DNA from: Nitrospinota bacterium
GTDB lineage: Bacteria; Nitrospinota_A; UBA7883; JADGGD01
NCBI GenBank assembly: GCA_015229165.1
Contig: JADGCD010000036.1
Span: 1 to 14,318, forward strand
Direction of reading: 5' to 3'
Length of the DNA: 14,318 nt
Of the stretch, positions 6,414 through 13,321 are shown one piece after another. The notes beneath the pieces were generated by a model. That model was given only the letters and a program-made list of their open reading frames with translations. It made no database searches and was not told the DNA's origin. Positions within the stretch are counted from its first letter, which is position 1. Each line of letters starts with the position of its first letter. Both the position numbers and the translations under genes were made by a program.

Positions 6414-6443
6414 AAAGGGCCGAGGCTTTCGCCCCGGCCCTTT
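6414..6443 (-). terminator. Rho-independent terminator of the flavoprotein gene
   Basis: AAAGGGCCG (6414-6422) pairs perfectly with CGGCCCTTT (6435-6443). On the minus strand the stem is followed by TTTTTGTTTG. It starts 22 bases after the stop at 6466. Confidence 0.85.
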
Positions 6444-6465
6444 GGCGCTTCGTTTCGGCGGCCCG

Positions 6466-7644
6466 TCACGCCCCGGCTGCGGCCTGGATGTCGCTTTGCG
6501 GTTCGCCGAAGCGCAGGCGGCGCATCAGCTCTTTCACCGGCAGGATCTCTTTGCTGAGCCCCGGCTTCCCCACGTTGCTCCCGGCGAAGAAGAGCCCATG
6601 CTCCTTGCTGTCGGCCAGCGCTTGCGTCAGGTGGTCGAGGATGCAGTAGATGCTGTTCTTCTTGTCGCACGAGACCAGGCACGCAGACGGGCACTCGTGC
6701 GGCTCTTTGACCATGTCGGCGTTGCTGTAGGCGAACCGCTTCGAGAAGGGCGTCGACACGGCGCGCCCCGGAAGTCCGGCGGGCGACCGCTCCAGAATGG
6801 TTGGCGTCCGGTTGTCGAGGTAGTTCTGTTTGAACTGGCGGATGCCGCCGAACTCCGCCCCGGCCTCGTCGGTAAGGACGAACCGGGAGGCCATCTGCAC
6901 CCCTTGCGCCCCCCAGCGGAACATTTTCAGGATGTCGGCCTTGTCCCACACGCCGCCTGCCGCGATGACCGGGACGTCGGTGAAACCGGCGTCGTCAAGA
7001 AGCTTGCGGGTCTGGCCGATGACTTCCTCCGGCTGGTACTCGCCGCTCTGAATCTCTTCGATGGATGCCCCCTGATGCCCGCCGGAGTGGTGGACCGATT
7101 CGAACACCATCGCGTCGGGCGGGCGGTTGCGCCCGGTCCAGCGGCGCAGCATCACCCGGGCCGCTTTGGCGGACGAAATGATCGGGGCGATCATGACGTC
7201 GGGGAATTTCTCCACCACCTCCGGCAACGACATGGGAAGCCCGGCGCCGGCCACGATCAGGTCGACCCCGCTCTTGGCGGCGGTGTAGGCCAGCTCTTTG
7301 AAATCCTCCAGAGCCACCATCAGGTTGACGCCGACGAACTGGCCGTCGCACAGCGCTTTCGTCTCGGCGATCCAGTCGGCCAGCGCCGCCTTGTTGGCTT
7401 CGAACGGCTTCAGGTCGAGGTGCCGGTTAAGCAGTTTCTGGAACGGATACCCCAGGGCCACACCGGTCAGAACCCCGCCTCCCCCCTCGCGGGTGATGGC
7501 CGCGGCCAGCGCCGGGCCGGTGACGCCGACCCCCATGCCGCCGTTGACCACGGGAACCTTGAGCGTTACCGTGCGGGTGGAGTCGGGATGATGGCTGCGC
7601 AAGACCAGCGGCGGCAGCTCTTCGTTGATGTCGGTAAAGGGCAT
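6466..7644 (-). CDS. Nitronate monooxygenase-like FMN flavoprotein
   Basis: This 392-residue cytoplasmic TIM-barrel flavoenzyme belongs to the nitronate monooxygenase / 2-nitropropane dioxygenase / FabK-like group. Features are PVVNGGMGVGVTGPALAAAI (31-50, first FMN-binding loop), GVNLMVALEDF (105-115), IAPIISSAKAARVM (152-165), ESVHHSGGHQG (182-192; the HxGGH-type active-site loop) and VPVIAAGGVWDKADI (224-238) with WGAQGVQMASRF (244-255) for FMN phosphate. It has four C-terminal cysteines (C318, C322, C326, C334), in CPSACLVSC and IYC, as in a branch of anaerobe NMO-like proteins; this could bind metal or a cluster. The true substrate is unknown, and NAD(P)H:quinone or enoyl reductase activity is possible. 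It is on the same strand as arsR-arsM, 120 bases downstream, behind a large hairpin, so co-transcription is doubtful. The Shine-Dalgarno is weak (GGATTC). Confidence 0.85.
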   Translation of the reverse strand: MPFTDINEELPPLVLRSHHPDSTRTVTLKVPVVNGGMGVGVTGPALAAAITREGGGGVLTGVALGYPFQKLLNRHLDLKPFEANKAALADWIAETKALCDGQFVGVNLMVALEDFKELAYTAAKSGVDLIVAGAGLPMSLPEVVEKFPDVMIAPIISSAKAARVMLRRWTGRNRPPDAMVFESVHHSGGHQGASIEEIQSGEYQPEEVIGQTRKLLDDAGFTDVPVIAAGGVWDKADILKMFRWGAQGVQMASRFVLTDEAGAEFGGIRQFKQNYLDNRTPTILERSPAGLPGRAVSTPFSKRFAYSNADMVKEPHECPSACLVSCDKKNSIYCILDHLTQALADSKEHGLFFAGSNVGKPGLSKEILPVKELMRRLRFGEPQSDIQAAAGA

Positions 7645-7703
7645 GAATCCATGTCCGGTTCGGTTGGGACAGAGGAGGGACGCCCGTTTTAAGGCATCCC
7701 CCC

Positions 7704-7769
7704 ATTGAACGTTCAGGATACCGTATTCGGGGGGGGGAAGACAATCCCCGCCCCCGAACCCCGTTCAAT
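7704..7769. repeat. Nested inverted repeat at the arsM 3' end
   Basis: An outer repeat ATTGAACG (7704-7711) / CGTTCAAT (7762-7769) encloses a strong hairpin, TTC plus nine G (7726-7737) with CCCCgCCCCCGAA (7746-7758), one bulge, AAGACAAT loop. The left outer arm also lies in a TGAACGTTCA palindrome (7707-7716). It overlaps the arsM stop. It could stabilise or end the arsM transcript, but no T-run follows directly on either strand. Confidence 0.5.
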
Positions 7770-8571
7770 TATCCCGCTGCGGTTTCTTCCCCTCGATGGA
7801 GGCCGAAACGACGAACTCTTCCACCTTCCGTTCCGGCGCCCATTCGGCGATAAAGGAGCGGGATTCGTCTTTCGGGACGATCCGAACGTCGGACAGACCG
7901 GCGTCTTCCATCAGCGTCCGCAGTTCCGCCACTGTCACCGCCCCGGCCACGCAGCCAGACAGCAGATAGGGGTCGTCTTTCACGTCGTCGGGGAGAGGCG
8001 CCGACAGGACGATGTCGGAGACCGCCACCCGTCCCCCCGGTTTCAGCACGCGGTACGCCTCGCGGAAGACCTGCCCCTTGTCGGGGGAGAGGTTGATGAC
8101 GCAGTTGCTGATGATGACGTCCACCGACCCGTCGGCCACCGGCAGATGCTCGATTTCGCCCAGACGGAACTCGACGTTACCATAGTTCCCTTTGCGGCCG
8201 TTCTCCCGCGCTTTCAACAGCATGGCGGGGGTCATGTCCACGCCGATGACCCGCCCCGTCGGCCCCACCTCGTTGGCCGCAAGGAAACAGTCGATCCCGG
8301 CGCCCGCCCCCAGGTCGAGGACCGTCTCCCCCCCCTTGAGCGAGGCGATGGCGGCAGGGTTGCCGCAACCCAAGCCGAGATTGGCCCCGCCCGGCAATGC
8401 GGCCAGCTTGGCCGGGTCGTATCCCATCTTGGCCGAAGCGACGATCATGTCCTGCTCCGGGTCGCCGCAGCATCCGCCGGGGGTGCAACCGCAGCCGGAG
8501 CCCCCCACTTCGGCCACCTTGGCGTAGCTCTCCCGGACGATGGTCCGGACTTTGTCGTTATGCGCGCTCAT
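7765..8571 (-). CDS. arsM: Arsenite S-adenosylmethionine methyltransferase
   Basis: ArsM methylates As(III) to mono-, di- and trimethyl forms with SAM in the cytoplasm. The 268-residue protein has motif I VLDLGAGAGIDC (84-95), VIGVDMTPAMLLKAR (108-122), EHLPVADGSVDVIISNCVINL (141-161) and YRVLKPGGRVAVSDIV (173-188). The conserved arsenic-binding cysteines of the family correspond to C69 (LGCGNP), C157 (SNCVIN) and C207 (SGCVAG). A Cys-rich N-terminus (C27, C29, C34, C35 in GCGCTPGGCCGDP) offers the fourth. ATG 8571 has GGAGT five bases upstream. It follows arsR by 46 bases, consistent with an arsR-arsM operon under ArsR repression. No arsenite efflux pump is seen nearby, so methylation looks like the local detoxification route. 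Confidence 0.93.
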   Translation of the reverse strand: MSAHNDKVRTIVRESYAKVAEVGGSGCGCTPGGCCGDPEQDMIVASAKMGYDPAKLAALPGGANLGLGCGNPAAIASLKGGETVLDLGAGAGIDCFLAANEVGPTGRVIGVDMTPAMLLKARENGRKGNYGNVEFRLGEIEHLPVADGSVDVIISNCVINLSPDKGQVFREAYRVLKPGGRVAVSDIVLSAPLPDDVKDDPYLLSGCVAGAVTVAELRTLMEDAGLSDVRIVPKDESRSFIAEWAPERKVEEFVVSASIEGKKPQRDN

Positions 8572-8617
8572 CGTTACTCCTTGTCTTTATTGTACCGCCA
8601 CCGGGCGTCATGCCACG

Positions 8618-8956
8618 TCAACAGCAGCCGGACCGCAACTGTCCGGCCATTTGGCGAACCATTTTTCCCAACGCCGAATCGTCGCAGACCGAGCAGGTGA
8701 TATGCCTTCCCCGCCGCTCCATCCGGATCAGCCCCGCCTGCGCCAGCTCTTTGAGGTGGTGCGACAGGGTCGATGGGGCGATGTCCAGATCCTTCCCCAG
8801 ATCGCCGACGCAAGGGAGACTCCCGTCCTCCGCCGGGGCGCAGACCATCCCGTCGCCGCAACAGGCCACCAGAGCCAAGTAGAGCCTCAGCCGGTGTTCG
8901 TTTCCCAGCGCCTTGAACGCTTCCGCCCAGAGGAGGAGGTTGTCATTATTCGACAT
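8618..8956 (-). CDS. arsR: ArsR/SmtB-family metalloregulator
   Basis: This 112-residue winged-helix repressor probably blocks the arsR-arsM promoter until trivalent arsenic binds. The fold is seen in FKALGNEHRLRLYLAL (14-29), then the HTH VGDLGKDLDIAPSTLSHHLK (50-69), LAQAGLIRMERRGRHITCSV (71-90; the wing). The classic ELCVCDL metal site is reduced to PCVGDL, keeping C49 but not the second Cys. Other cysteines are abundant: a vicinal pair C32-C33, C39, C88, C91 and a terminal pair C111-C112. Non-classical three-Cys As(III) sites using vicinal pairs are known in ArsR proteins of Acidithiobacillus and Corynebacterium. ATG 8956 has no Shine-Dalgarno and sits where transcription should begin. It is first in an operon with arsM. 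Confidence 0.92.
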   Translation of the reverse strand: MSNNDNLLLWAEAFKALGNEHRLRLYLALVACCGDGMVCAPAEDGSLPCVGDLGKDLDIAPSTLSHHLKELAQAGLIRMERRGRHITCSVCDDSALGKMVRQMAGQLRSGCC

Positions 8957-8963
8957 TTTTCGA

Positions 8964-8991
8964 ATTATAGATGTTTTTCGGCAAACGTCAA
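8964..8991 (-). promoter_or_regulatory. Sigma-70 promoter of arsR-arsM, possibly with overlapping operator
   Basis: The minus strand has -35 TTGACG (8991-8986), a 16-base spacer and a perfect -10 TATAAT (8969-8964). The start would fall near 8957, next to ATG 8956. A TTCGAA palindrome (8959-8964) and ACAT/ATGT arms (8953-8956, 8971-8974) overlap the -10 and could be part of an ArsR operator; this second part is weak. Confidence 0.75.
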
Positions 8992-9070
8992 GGGCTATCT
9001 ATCGGAAGGGGCGTCTTGAACGGTCCATACCTGTGCGGCGAAGACGCGCCCACAAGGTAGCGGATGGAAG

Positions 9071-9099
9071 AAGACAGGCTTTCGCCTGTGTGGTACTAT
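9071..9099 (+). promoter_or_regulatory. Promoter candidate of the SRP RNA gene
   Basis: AAGACA (9071-9076), 17 bases, then TACTAT (9094-9099) preceded by TGG, giving an extended -10. The start would be about 9106, a few bases before the mature SRP RNA. A hairpin ACAGGC/GCCTGT (9074-9089) overlaps the spacer. Between arsR and here (8992-9070) I see only an imperfect stem (GGGCGTCTT 9009-9017 with AAGACGcgCCC 9041-9051) and no gene. Confidence 0.55.
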
Positions 9100-9113
9100 C
9101 TCTCCCTTCGGCA

Positions 9114-9231
9114 GGGCGCCCAGAGCGCCGGGTCGTACGCAATCGTTACCCGTGAACCCCGTCAGGCCCGGAAGGGAGCAGCGGCAACGGAGCTTTCGGT
9201 GTGCGTGCCCAACCCGGCGCTCTGGGCGCCC
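9114..9231 (+). ncRNA. ffs: Bacterial small signal recognition particle RNA (4.5S type)
   Basis: The RNA pairs with the Ffh protein to target nascent membrane proteins. The Ffh-binding core GTCAGGCCCGGAAGGGAGCA (9161-9180), with its GGAA tetraloop and following GCGG, is diagnostic. The ends (9114-9133 and 9212-9231) form a perfect 20-bp closing helix. Total length is about 118 bases, in the range of the small Alu-less bacterial form. After the closing helix comes TCTTTATTTG, so the helix may also act as the terminator. In many bacteria ffs lies next to dnaX; here two genes separate them. Confidence 0.96.
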
Positions 9232-9267
9232 TCTTTATTTGCCCCGAAGTTCCCGGCGGCGGGTGTG

Positions 9268-9273
9268 TATAAT
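9268..9273 (+). promoter_or_regulatory. -10 element upstream of the receiver-PilZ gene
   Basis: A perfect TATAAT preceded by GTGTG lies 36 bases before ATG 9309. The -35 region is not recognisable. The start would be about 9280, giving a leader of about 29 bases. Confidence 0.5.
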
Positions 9274-9308
9274 CGAAGAGGGTCCGACAACACGCCCACG
9301 GGGAATGT

Positions 9309-10040
9309 ATGCTCGAAAAAGCCACCGTCATCGTCATCGACAGCTCCAAGACCGTCCGCAAGATCGTCGCCAGCTTCCTGCGCAACGAAATGGGATGCCG
9401 CAACGTCGTCGAGTGCGACCAGGCCGAAGAGGCGTGGGATCTTCTGACCAACCGGATGATGGTCGCCGACTGGGTCATCTGCGCGTGGGAGCTGGAGGGG
9501 ATGACCGGGTTCGACCTGCTGGTGAAGATCCGCGAGAATCAGGCCACCGCCGGTATCCCGTTCCTGATGATGACCACCCACGACGACGGCGACTCGATCA
9601 TGCGGGCGCTCAACGCCGGGGCCACCGATTACCTGCTCAAGCCCTTCACCCGGCAACGGCTCTCCGAAGACATCAGCAAGATCGTGGCGCTGCGCTACCG
9701 TCGCCGGGTTCCCCGGTTCCAGGCCGCCGACAACAACCCGACCCTGGTGGATTTCGGTCGGGGGCGCCAGTTCGAGGGGCAGTTGGTCGACATTTCCGAG
9801 ACCGACCTGCTCGTCAACGTGCCGCAACTGCGCGACCGACCGATGTTCATCTGCGACCAGGCCAACATCACCGTCCGGTTCGGGGCAGAGGAATTTTCGC
9901 TGATCGGGATGCTCTTCCGGCTGGAGCGGACCCCCGGCGTCGAAGACCGGGGGCGCCAGTACGCCGCCTTCAACATCAAAGAACTGATGCCCGCCGACAA
10001 GACGGTCATGGACCGGTTCCTTGACACCTTGAAGGAATAG
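9309..10040 (+). CDS. Degenerate receiver domain fused to a PilZ-like domain
   Basis: This 243-residue cytoplasmic protein has a CheY-like receiver at about 5-126: VIVIDSSKTVRKIVASFL (7-24, acidic D11 but Ser at 12), DWVICAWELEGMTGFDLL (54-71), FLMMTTHDD (85-93) and ATDYLLKPF (105-113, conserved Lys111). The phospho-acceptor Asp expected in the D-W-x-M-P strand is Ala59 (codon GCG, 9483-9485), so normal phosphorylation cannot occur. Residues about 129-243 look like a divergent PilZ domain: the RxxxR of the c-di-GMP motif is present in RYRRRVPRF (R132, R136), and DISETD (161-166) stands for DxSxxG with the final Gly changed. The DNA start is ATG 9309 with GGGGAA upstream. The role may be in c-di-GMP-linked motility or surface behaviour, but c-di-GMP binding is uncertain. 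It converges on the symporter gene, 27 bases apart. Confidence 0.82.
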   Translation: MLEKATVIVIDSSKTVRKIVASFLRNEMGCRNVVECDQAEEAWDLLTNRMMVADWVICAWELEGMTGFDLLVKIRENQATAGIPFLMMTTHDDGDSIMRALNAGATDYLLKPFTRQRLSEDISKIVALRYRRRVPRFQAADNNPTLVDFGRGRQFEGQLVDISETDLLVNVPQLRDRPMFICDQANITVRFGAEEFSLIGMLFRLERTPGVEDRGRQYAAFNIKELMPADKTVMDRFLDTLKE

Positions 10041-10067
10041 CCCCCGGATCGCCTCGGCGACCCGCCC

Positions 10068-11435
10068 TCAGTTTCCCGTCGCCCCTCTCTCCTGCGCCCG
10101 GAGGGCGAGATAGGCTTTCGTCTCCGCCACCACCACCGGCGACAACGCCACCAGCGCGATCAGGTTCGGTACGGCCATCAGCCCGTTGGCGATGTCGGCC
10201 AGCGTCCAGACCACCTCCAGCTTCAGCGTCGCCCCCAGCGCCGCCGCAAGGCAGTAGACGATCCGGTAGGGGACGATCACCCCTTCTCCGAAGAGCGACT
10301 CCAGCCCCTTCTCCCCGTAGTAGCTCCAGCCGATCAGCGTCGAATAGGCGAACAGCGCCAGCGATACGGCCACGATGATCTCCCCGGCCCCCCCCAGATC
10401 GAACGCGAAAGCCGCCGTGGTGAGCGCGGCCCCGCTGGCGCCGTCGGTCCAGACGCCGGTGACGATGATGACCAGCGCCGTCATGGTGCAGACGATCAGC
10501 GTGTCGATGAACGTCTGGGTCATGGCCACCGCCCCCTGCCGGGCGGGGCTGTTGGTCTGGGCGGCGGCCGCCGCGATGGCCGCCGAGCCCATCCCCGACT
10601 CGTTGGAGAACACCCCACGGGCCACGCCGAACCGGATGGCCGCCGACACCGCCGCCCCGGCGAAGCCGCCGGTGGCCGCCGTCCCCGAGAAAGCGCCGTC
10701 AAGGATCAGCGCAAAGGCCGCCGGGATTTCGGAGAGATGGATCGCCAGAATCGCCATCGCCCCGGCGCAGTAGAAGAAGATCATGAACGGCACGATCACC
10801 GACGCCACCCGGGCGATCCATCGCACCCCCCCCAGGATCACCACGCCGGTCATCACCCCCAGGATGACACCGGTGGTCAGCCGGGGGACGTCGAAGGTGG
10901 CATCAAGCGCGTCGGCGACCGAGTTGCTCTGCACCATGTCGCCGATGCCAAACGATGCGAACCCGGCGAAGAGCGCAAAGGCCCCCGCCAGCCACCGCCA
11001 GCCGGGGTTGGCCCCGATGACCTTGATATAGACCATCGGCCCCCCCACCATGTTTCCCCGGTGGTCGACATAGCGGTACTTCACCGCCAGCAGCGCCTCG
11101 GCGTATTTTGACGCCATGCCGAAAAGGCCGGTCATCCACATCCAGAAGACGGCGCCCGGCCCCCCCATGGCGATGGCCGTGGCCACACCGGCGATGTTGC
11201 CGGTGCCGACGGTGGCCGAAAGGGCCGTCATCAGCGCCTGGAAATGGGAGATGTCCCCGGCGGCGCCCTTCTCGCGGCGGACCACGAGAGCGTAATGCAG
11301 CGACGAATAAAGCTGGGTGAACTGGAAACCCCTCAGCAGGAACGTCAGGTAAACGCCCACTCCCAGCAGCAGGGTGATCAGGGGAGCGCCCCACACCCAC
11401 CCGTCGATTTCGTTCAATAGGGCGATCAGGTCCAT
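10068..11435 (-). CDS. Sodium:alanine/glycine symporter (AGCS family)
   Basis: This 455-residue inner-membrane protein, with about ten or more hydrophobic segments, should take up alanine or glycine with Na+. AGCS hallmarks are ALSATVGTGNIAGVATAIAM (71-90), GGPGAVFWMWMTGLFGMASK (91-110), YAEALLAVKYR (111-121), GGPMVYI (131-137) and FSNESGMGSAAIAAA (276-290). The length is normal (about 450-480). I begin at ATG 11435 (MDLIALLNEIDGWVWG), which matches the usual family start; an in-frame ATG at 11519 would add 28 non-hydrophobic residues overlapping the dnaX promoter area. AGGA lies about 9 bases upstream. It is divergent from dnaX (143 bases between starts) and converges with the receiver-PilZ gene. 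No clear promoter of its own was found. Confidence 0.93.
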   Translation of the reverse strand: MDLIALLNEIDGWVWGAPLITLLLGVGVYLTFLLRGFQFTQLYSSLHYALVVRREKGAAGDISHFQALMTALSATVGTGNIAGVATAIAMGGPGAVFWMWMTGLFGMASKYAEALLAVKYRYVDHRGNMVGGPMVYIKVIGANPGWRWLAGAFALFAGFASFGIGDMVQSNSVADALDATFDVPRLTTGVILGVMTGVVILGGVRWIARVASVIVPFMIFFYCAGAMAILAIHLSEIPAAFALILDGAFSGTAATGGFAGAAVSAAIRFGVARGVFSNESGMGSAAIAAAAAQTNSPARQGAVAMTQTFIDTLIVCTMTALVIIVTGVWTDGASGAALTTAAFAFDLGGAGEIIVAVSLALFAYSTLIGWSYYGEKGLESLFGEGVIVPYRIVYCLAAALGATLKLEVVWTLADIANGLMAVPNLIALVALSPVVVAETKAYLALRAQERGATGN

Positions 11436-11536
11436 GTCCGAGTCCTGCGAAAGGTTTGAAGATGTTACGAGGGTACCACACCCGTTCCCCCGTTCGATTC
11501 GCGCCGGTCGGCCGCGCATCGGTGGGAGCGGGGGCG

Positions 11537-11545
11537 TGCTATACT
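11537..11545 (+). promoter_or_regulatory. Extended -10 promoter of dnaX
   Basis: TGC-TATACT, the same extended -10 seen before the aldolase and CDF genes. Transcription would start near 11552, with a leader of about 27 bases to ATG 11579. No -35 is evident. Confidence 0.6.
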
Positions 11546-11578
11546 TTCCCCTGATTTCCCATCTTCTTTCGTGGTGGC

Positions 11579-13321
11579 ATGACCGACAACTACACCGTAA
11601 CGGCGCGCAAGTTCCGTCCGCAGACCTTCGACCAGATCGTGGGGCAGCCCCACATTGTCCGGACCTTGACCAACGCCCTTACCAAGGGGCGGATCGCCCA
11701 CGCCTATCTCTTCTCCGGCACCCGGGGGGTCGGCAAGACCACCTCCGCCCGCATATTGGCCAAGGCGCTTAACTGCGAGAAGGGGCCGACCCCGTCCCCC
11801 TGCCAGGAATGCGGCAACTGCAAGGAGATCGCCGCCGGACAGTCGGTGGACGTACAGGAGATCGACGGCGCCAGCAACACCGGCGTCGACAACATCCGCG
11901 AGCTTCGGGAGAACGCCCGGTTCACCCCCACCAAGAGCCGGTACAAGATCTACATCATCGACGAGGTCCACCAGATCTCGAAAGCCGCCTTCAACGCGCT
12001 GCTCAAGACGCTGGAGGAGCCCCCCCCCCACGTTGTCTTCATCTTCGCCACCACCGAGCTGTCGAAGGTGCCCGACACCATCCTCTCCCGCTGCCAGAGC
12101 TTCGAATATCGCTCCATCGGGCAGAGCGACATCGCCGCCCAGCTTTCCATGATCGCCCAACGCGAGGGGATCGACGTCACTCCCGGCGCCGTCGAGTTGG
12201 TGGCGAGAAGGGCGCGCGGCTCCATGCGGGACGCCCAGACCCTCTTCGACCAAACGGCGGCGTACGGTGGAGGGAAAGTAGACGAGGATGAGGTAAAGCT
12301 GATCCTCGGTCTCGTTGATCGGGGCTTGGTGCTGGAGACCCTCTCCGCTCTCGCCGAAGGGAAACCCGCAGAGCTGATCCGGGCCGTGGCCGACGTCACC
12401 CGGGCCGGGGCCGATCCCACCCTCTTCGCCGAAGAGCTGGCCGAAGCCACCCGCGACCTTTTGGTCGCCACCGTCGACTCCACCCGGTTGGCGCACGTCG
12501 AACCGGCGGAGCGGGAGAGGCTGGTCACGCTGGCCAGCGGGCTGGAGCGGGAGGAGTTGGTCCGCTGGTTCGACCTGCTGACCGACACGATGGGGCAGAT
12601 GCGTTTTTCGCACAACCCGGCCATGAACCTCGAAATGGGGCTCCTCAAGATCGCCGACCGGCGTCCCGTCACCGACATCGACCAGCTCCTCGACCGGGTG
12701 GAGCGGGCCACCGCCCATGTGGAGCGACAGGTCGAACCGGCCGTGGCCGACGCCGCGCGCGCAGGGGTGGTCCGGGGGAGCGTCCCGCCGTTGAGCGGCA
12801 AGAAAGTCGCCGTCGCCCCGGCGACCCCGCCGGTCCTGCCGAAACCTTTGGCGCCGGTCGCCCCCCCCGTCAACGACGATGACGGGTCGATACCCGAGGC
12901 CGATTTCGAGATCGTCGAGACGGTGGAGAAAAAGGCCCCCGCCGATCTGGTGGCGGCGTTCAAGAAAGAGAAGCCCTTCCTGATGGGGATCTTCGACAGC
13001 GCCGAGCTTCATATGGCCGGGGAGGCGGTTTCGATCACCGTCAAGAACCTCTACGACCGGGAGATGCTGGAGACCGACCGGGACACGCTCGAAAAGATCG
13101 CCGGACGCCATATGGGGCGCCGGACCCGGGTGGTGGTGAAGCTGAAAGACTCCGAACGACCGCCGGAAGTGGTCGCTGAAGTCCGGGAGGAGCGGCAACG
13201 GGCCGACGCCGACCTGAAGGGGAAGATCGTCGACCTCCCGATCATCCAGGACGCCATCGAGCTTTTCGACGGGCAGGTGGTGGACGTGCGGATCAACCGC
13301 CGCGACCAAAACCCCTCGTAG
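11579..13321 (+). CDS. dnaX: DNA polymerase III subunit tau/gamma
   Basis: DnaX is the clamp-loader ATPase core and links polymerase, helicase and loader. The 580-residue protein has SGTRGVGKTTSARILAKALN (46-65; Walker A GTRGVGKT 47-54), the zinc module C66, C75, C78, C81, DVQEIDGASNTGVD (91-104), IYIIDEVHQIS (124-134; Walker B DEVH), FALSRC-type sensor 1 in FIFATTELSKVPDTILSRC (154-172) and ARGSMRDAQTLFDQ (212-225; sensor 2). Domain III follows (about 240-365), then a Pro/Ala-rich linker (about 385-435) and a tau-type C-terminal domain (about 450-570). The start MTDNYTVTARKFRPQTFDQI is typical. The linker contains GAAAAAG (12928-12934), not a good slippery site, so tau alone is likely. The usual downstream partners ybaB and recR are missing; a phosphoesterase gene follows instead. 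Confidence 0.97.
   Translation: MTDNYTVTARKFRPQTFDQIVGQPHIVRTLTNALTKGRIAHAYLFSGTRGVGKTTSARILAKALNCEKGPTPSPCQECGNCKEIAAGQSVDVQEIDGASNTGVDNIRELRENARFTPTKSRYKIYIIDEVHQISKAAFNALLKTLEEPPPHVVFIFATTELSKVPDTILSRCQSFEYRSIGQSDIAAQLSMIAQREGIDVTPGAVELVARRARGSMRDAQTLFDQTAAYGGGKVDEDEVKLILGLVDRGLVLETLSALAEGKPAELIRAVADVTRAGADPTLFAEELAEATRDLLVATVDSTRLAHVEPAERERLVTLASGLEREELVRWFDLLTDTMGQMRFSHNPAMNLEMGLLKIADRRPVTDIDQLLDRVERATAHVERQVEPAVADAARAGVVRGSVPPLSGKKVAVAPATPPVLPKPLAPVAPPVNDDDGSIPEADFEIVETVEKKAPADLVAAFKKEKPFLMGIFDSAELHMAGEAVSITVKNLYDREMLETDRDTLEKIAGRHMGRRTRVVVKLKDSERPPEVVAEVREERQRADADLKGKIVDLPIIQDAIELFDGQVVDVRINRRDQNPS

Noticed and set aside
6442..8700. Long plus-strand frames opposite the flavoprotein and arsM genes
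   Set aside because: They are low-information shadows (Gly/Arg/His-rich) of well-supported minus-strand genes.
9152..10024. 290-residue Arg-rich frame overlapping SRP RNA and the receiver-PilZ gene
   Set aside because: It runs through the SRP RNA and has no recognisable domain; the frame at 9309 has receiver motifs.
12928..12934. dnaX programmed frameshift site
   Set aside because: The site is G-AAA-AAG, not A-AAA-AAG, and the -1 frame has no early stop to make a short gamma form.
11465..13309. Minus-strand 614-residue open frame antisense to dnaX
   Set aside because: It mirrors dnaX codon structure and shows no domain; DnaX motifs are unambiguous on the plus strand.
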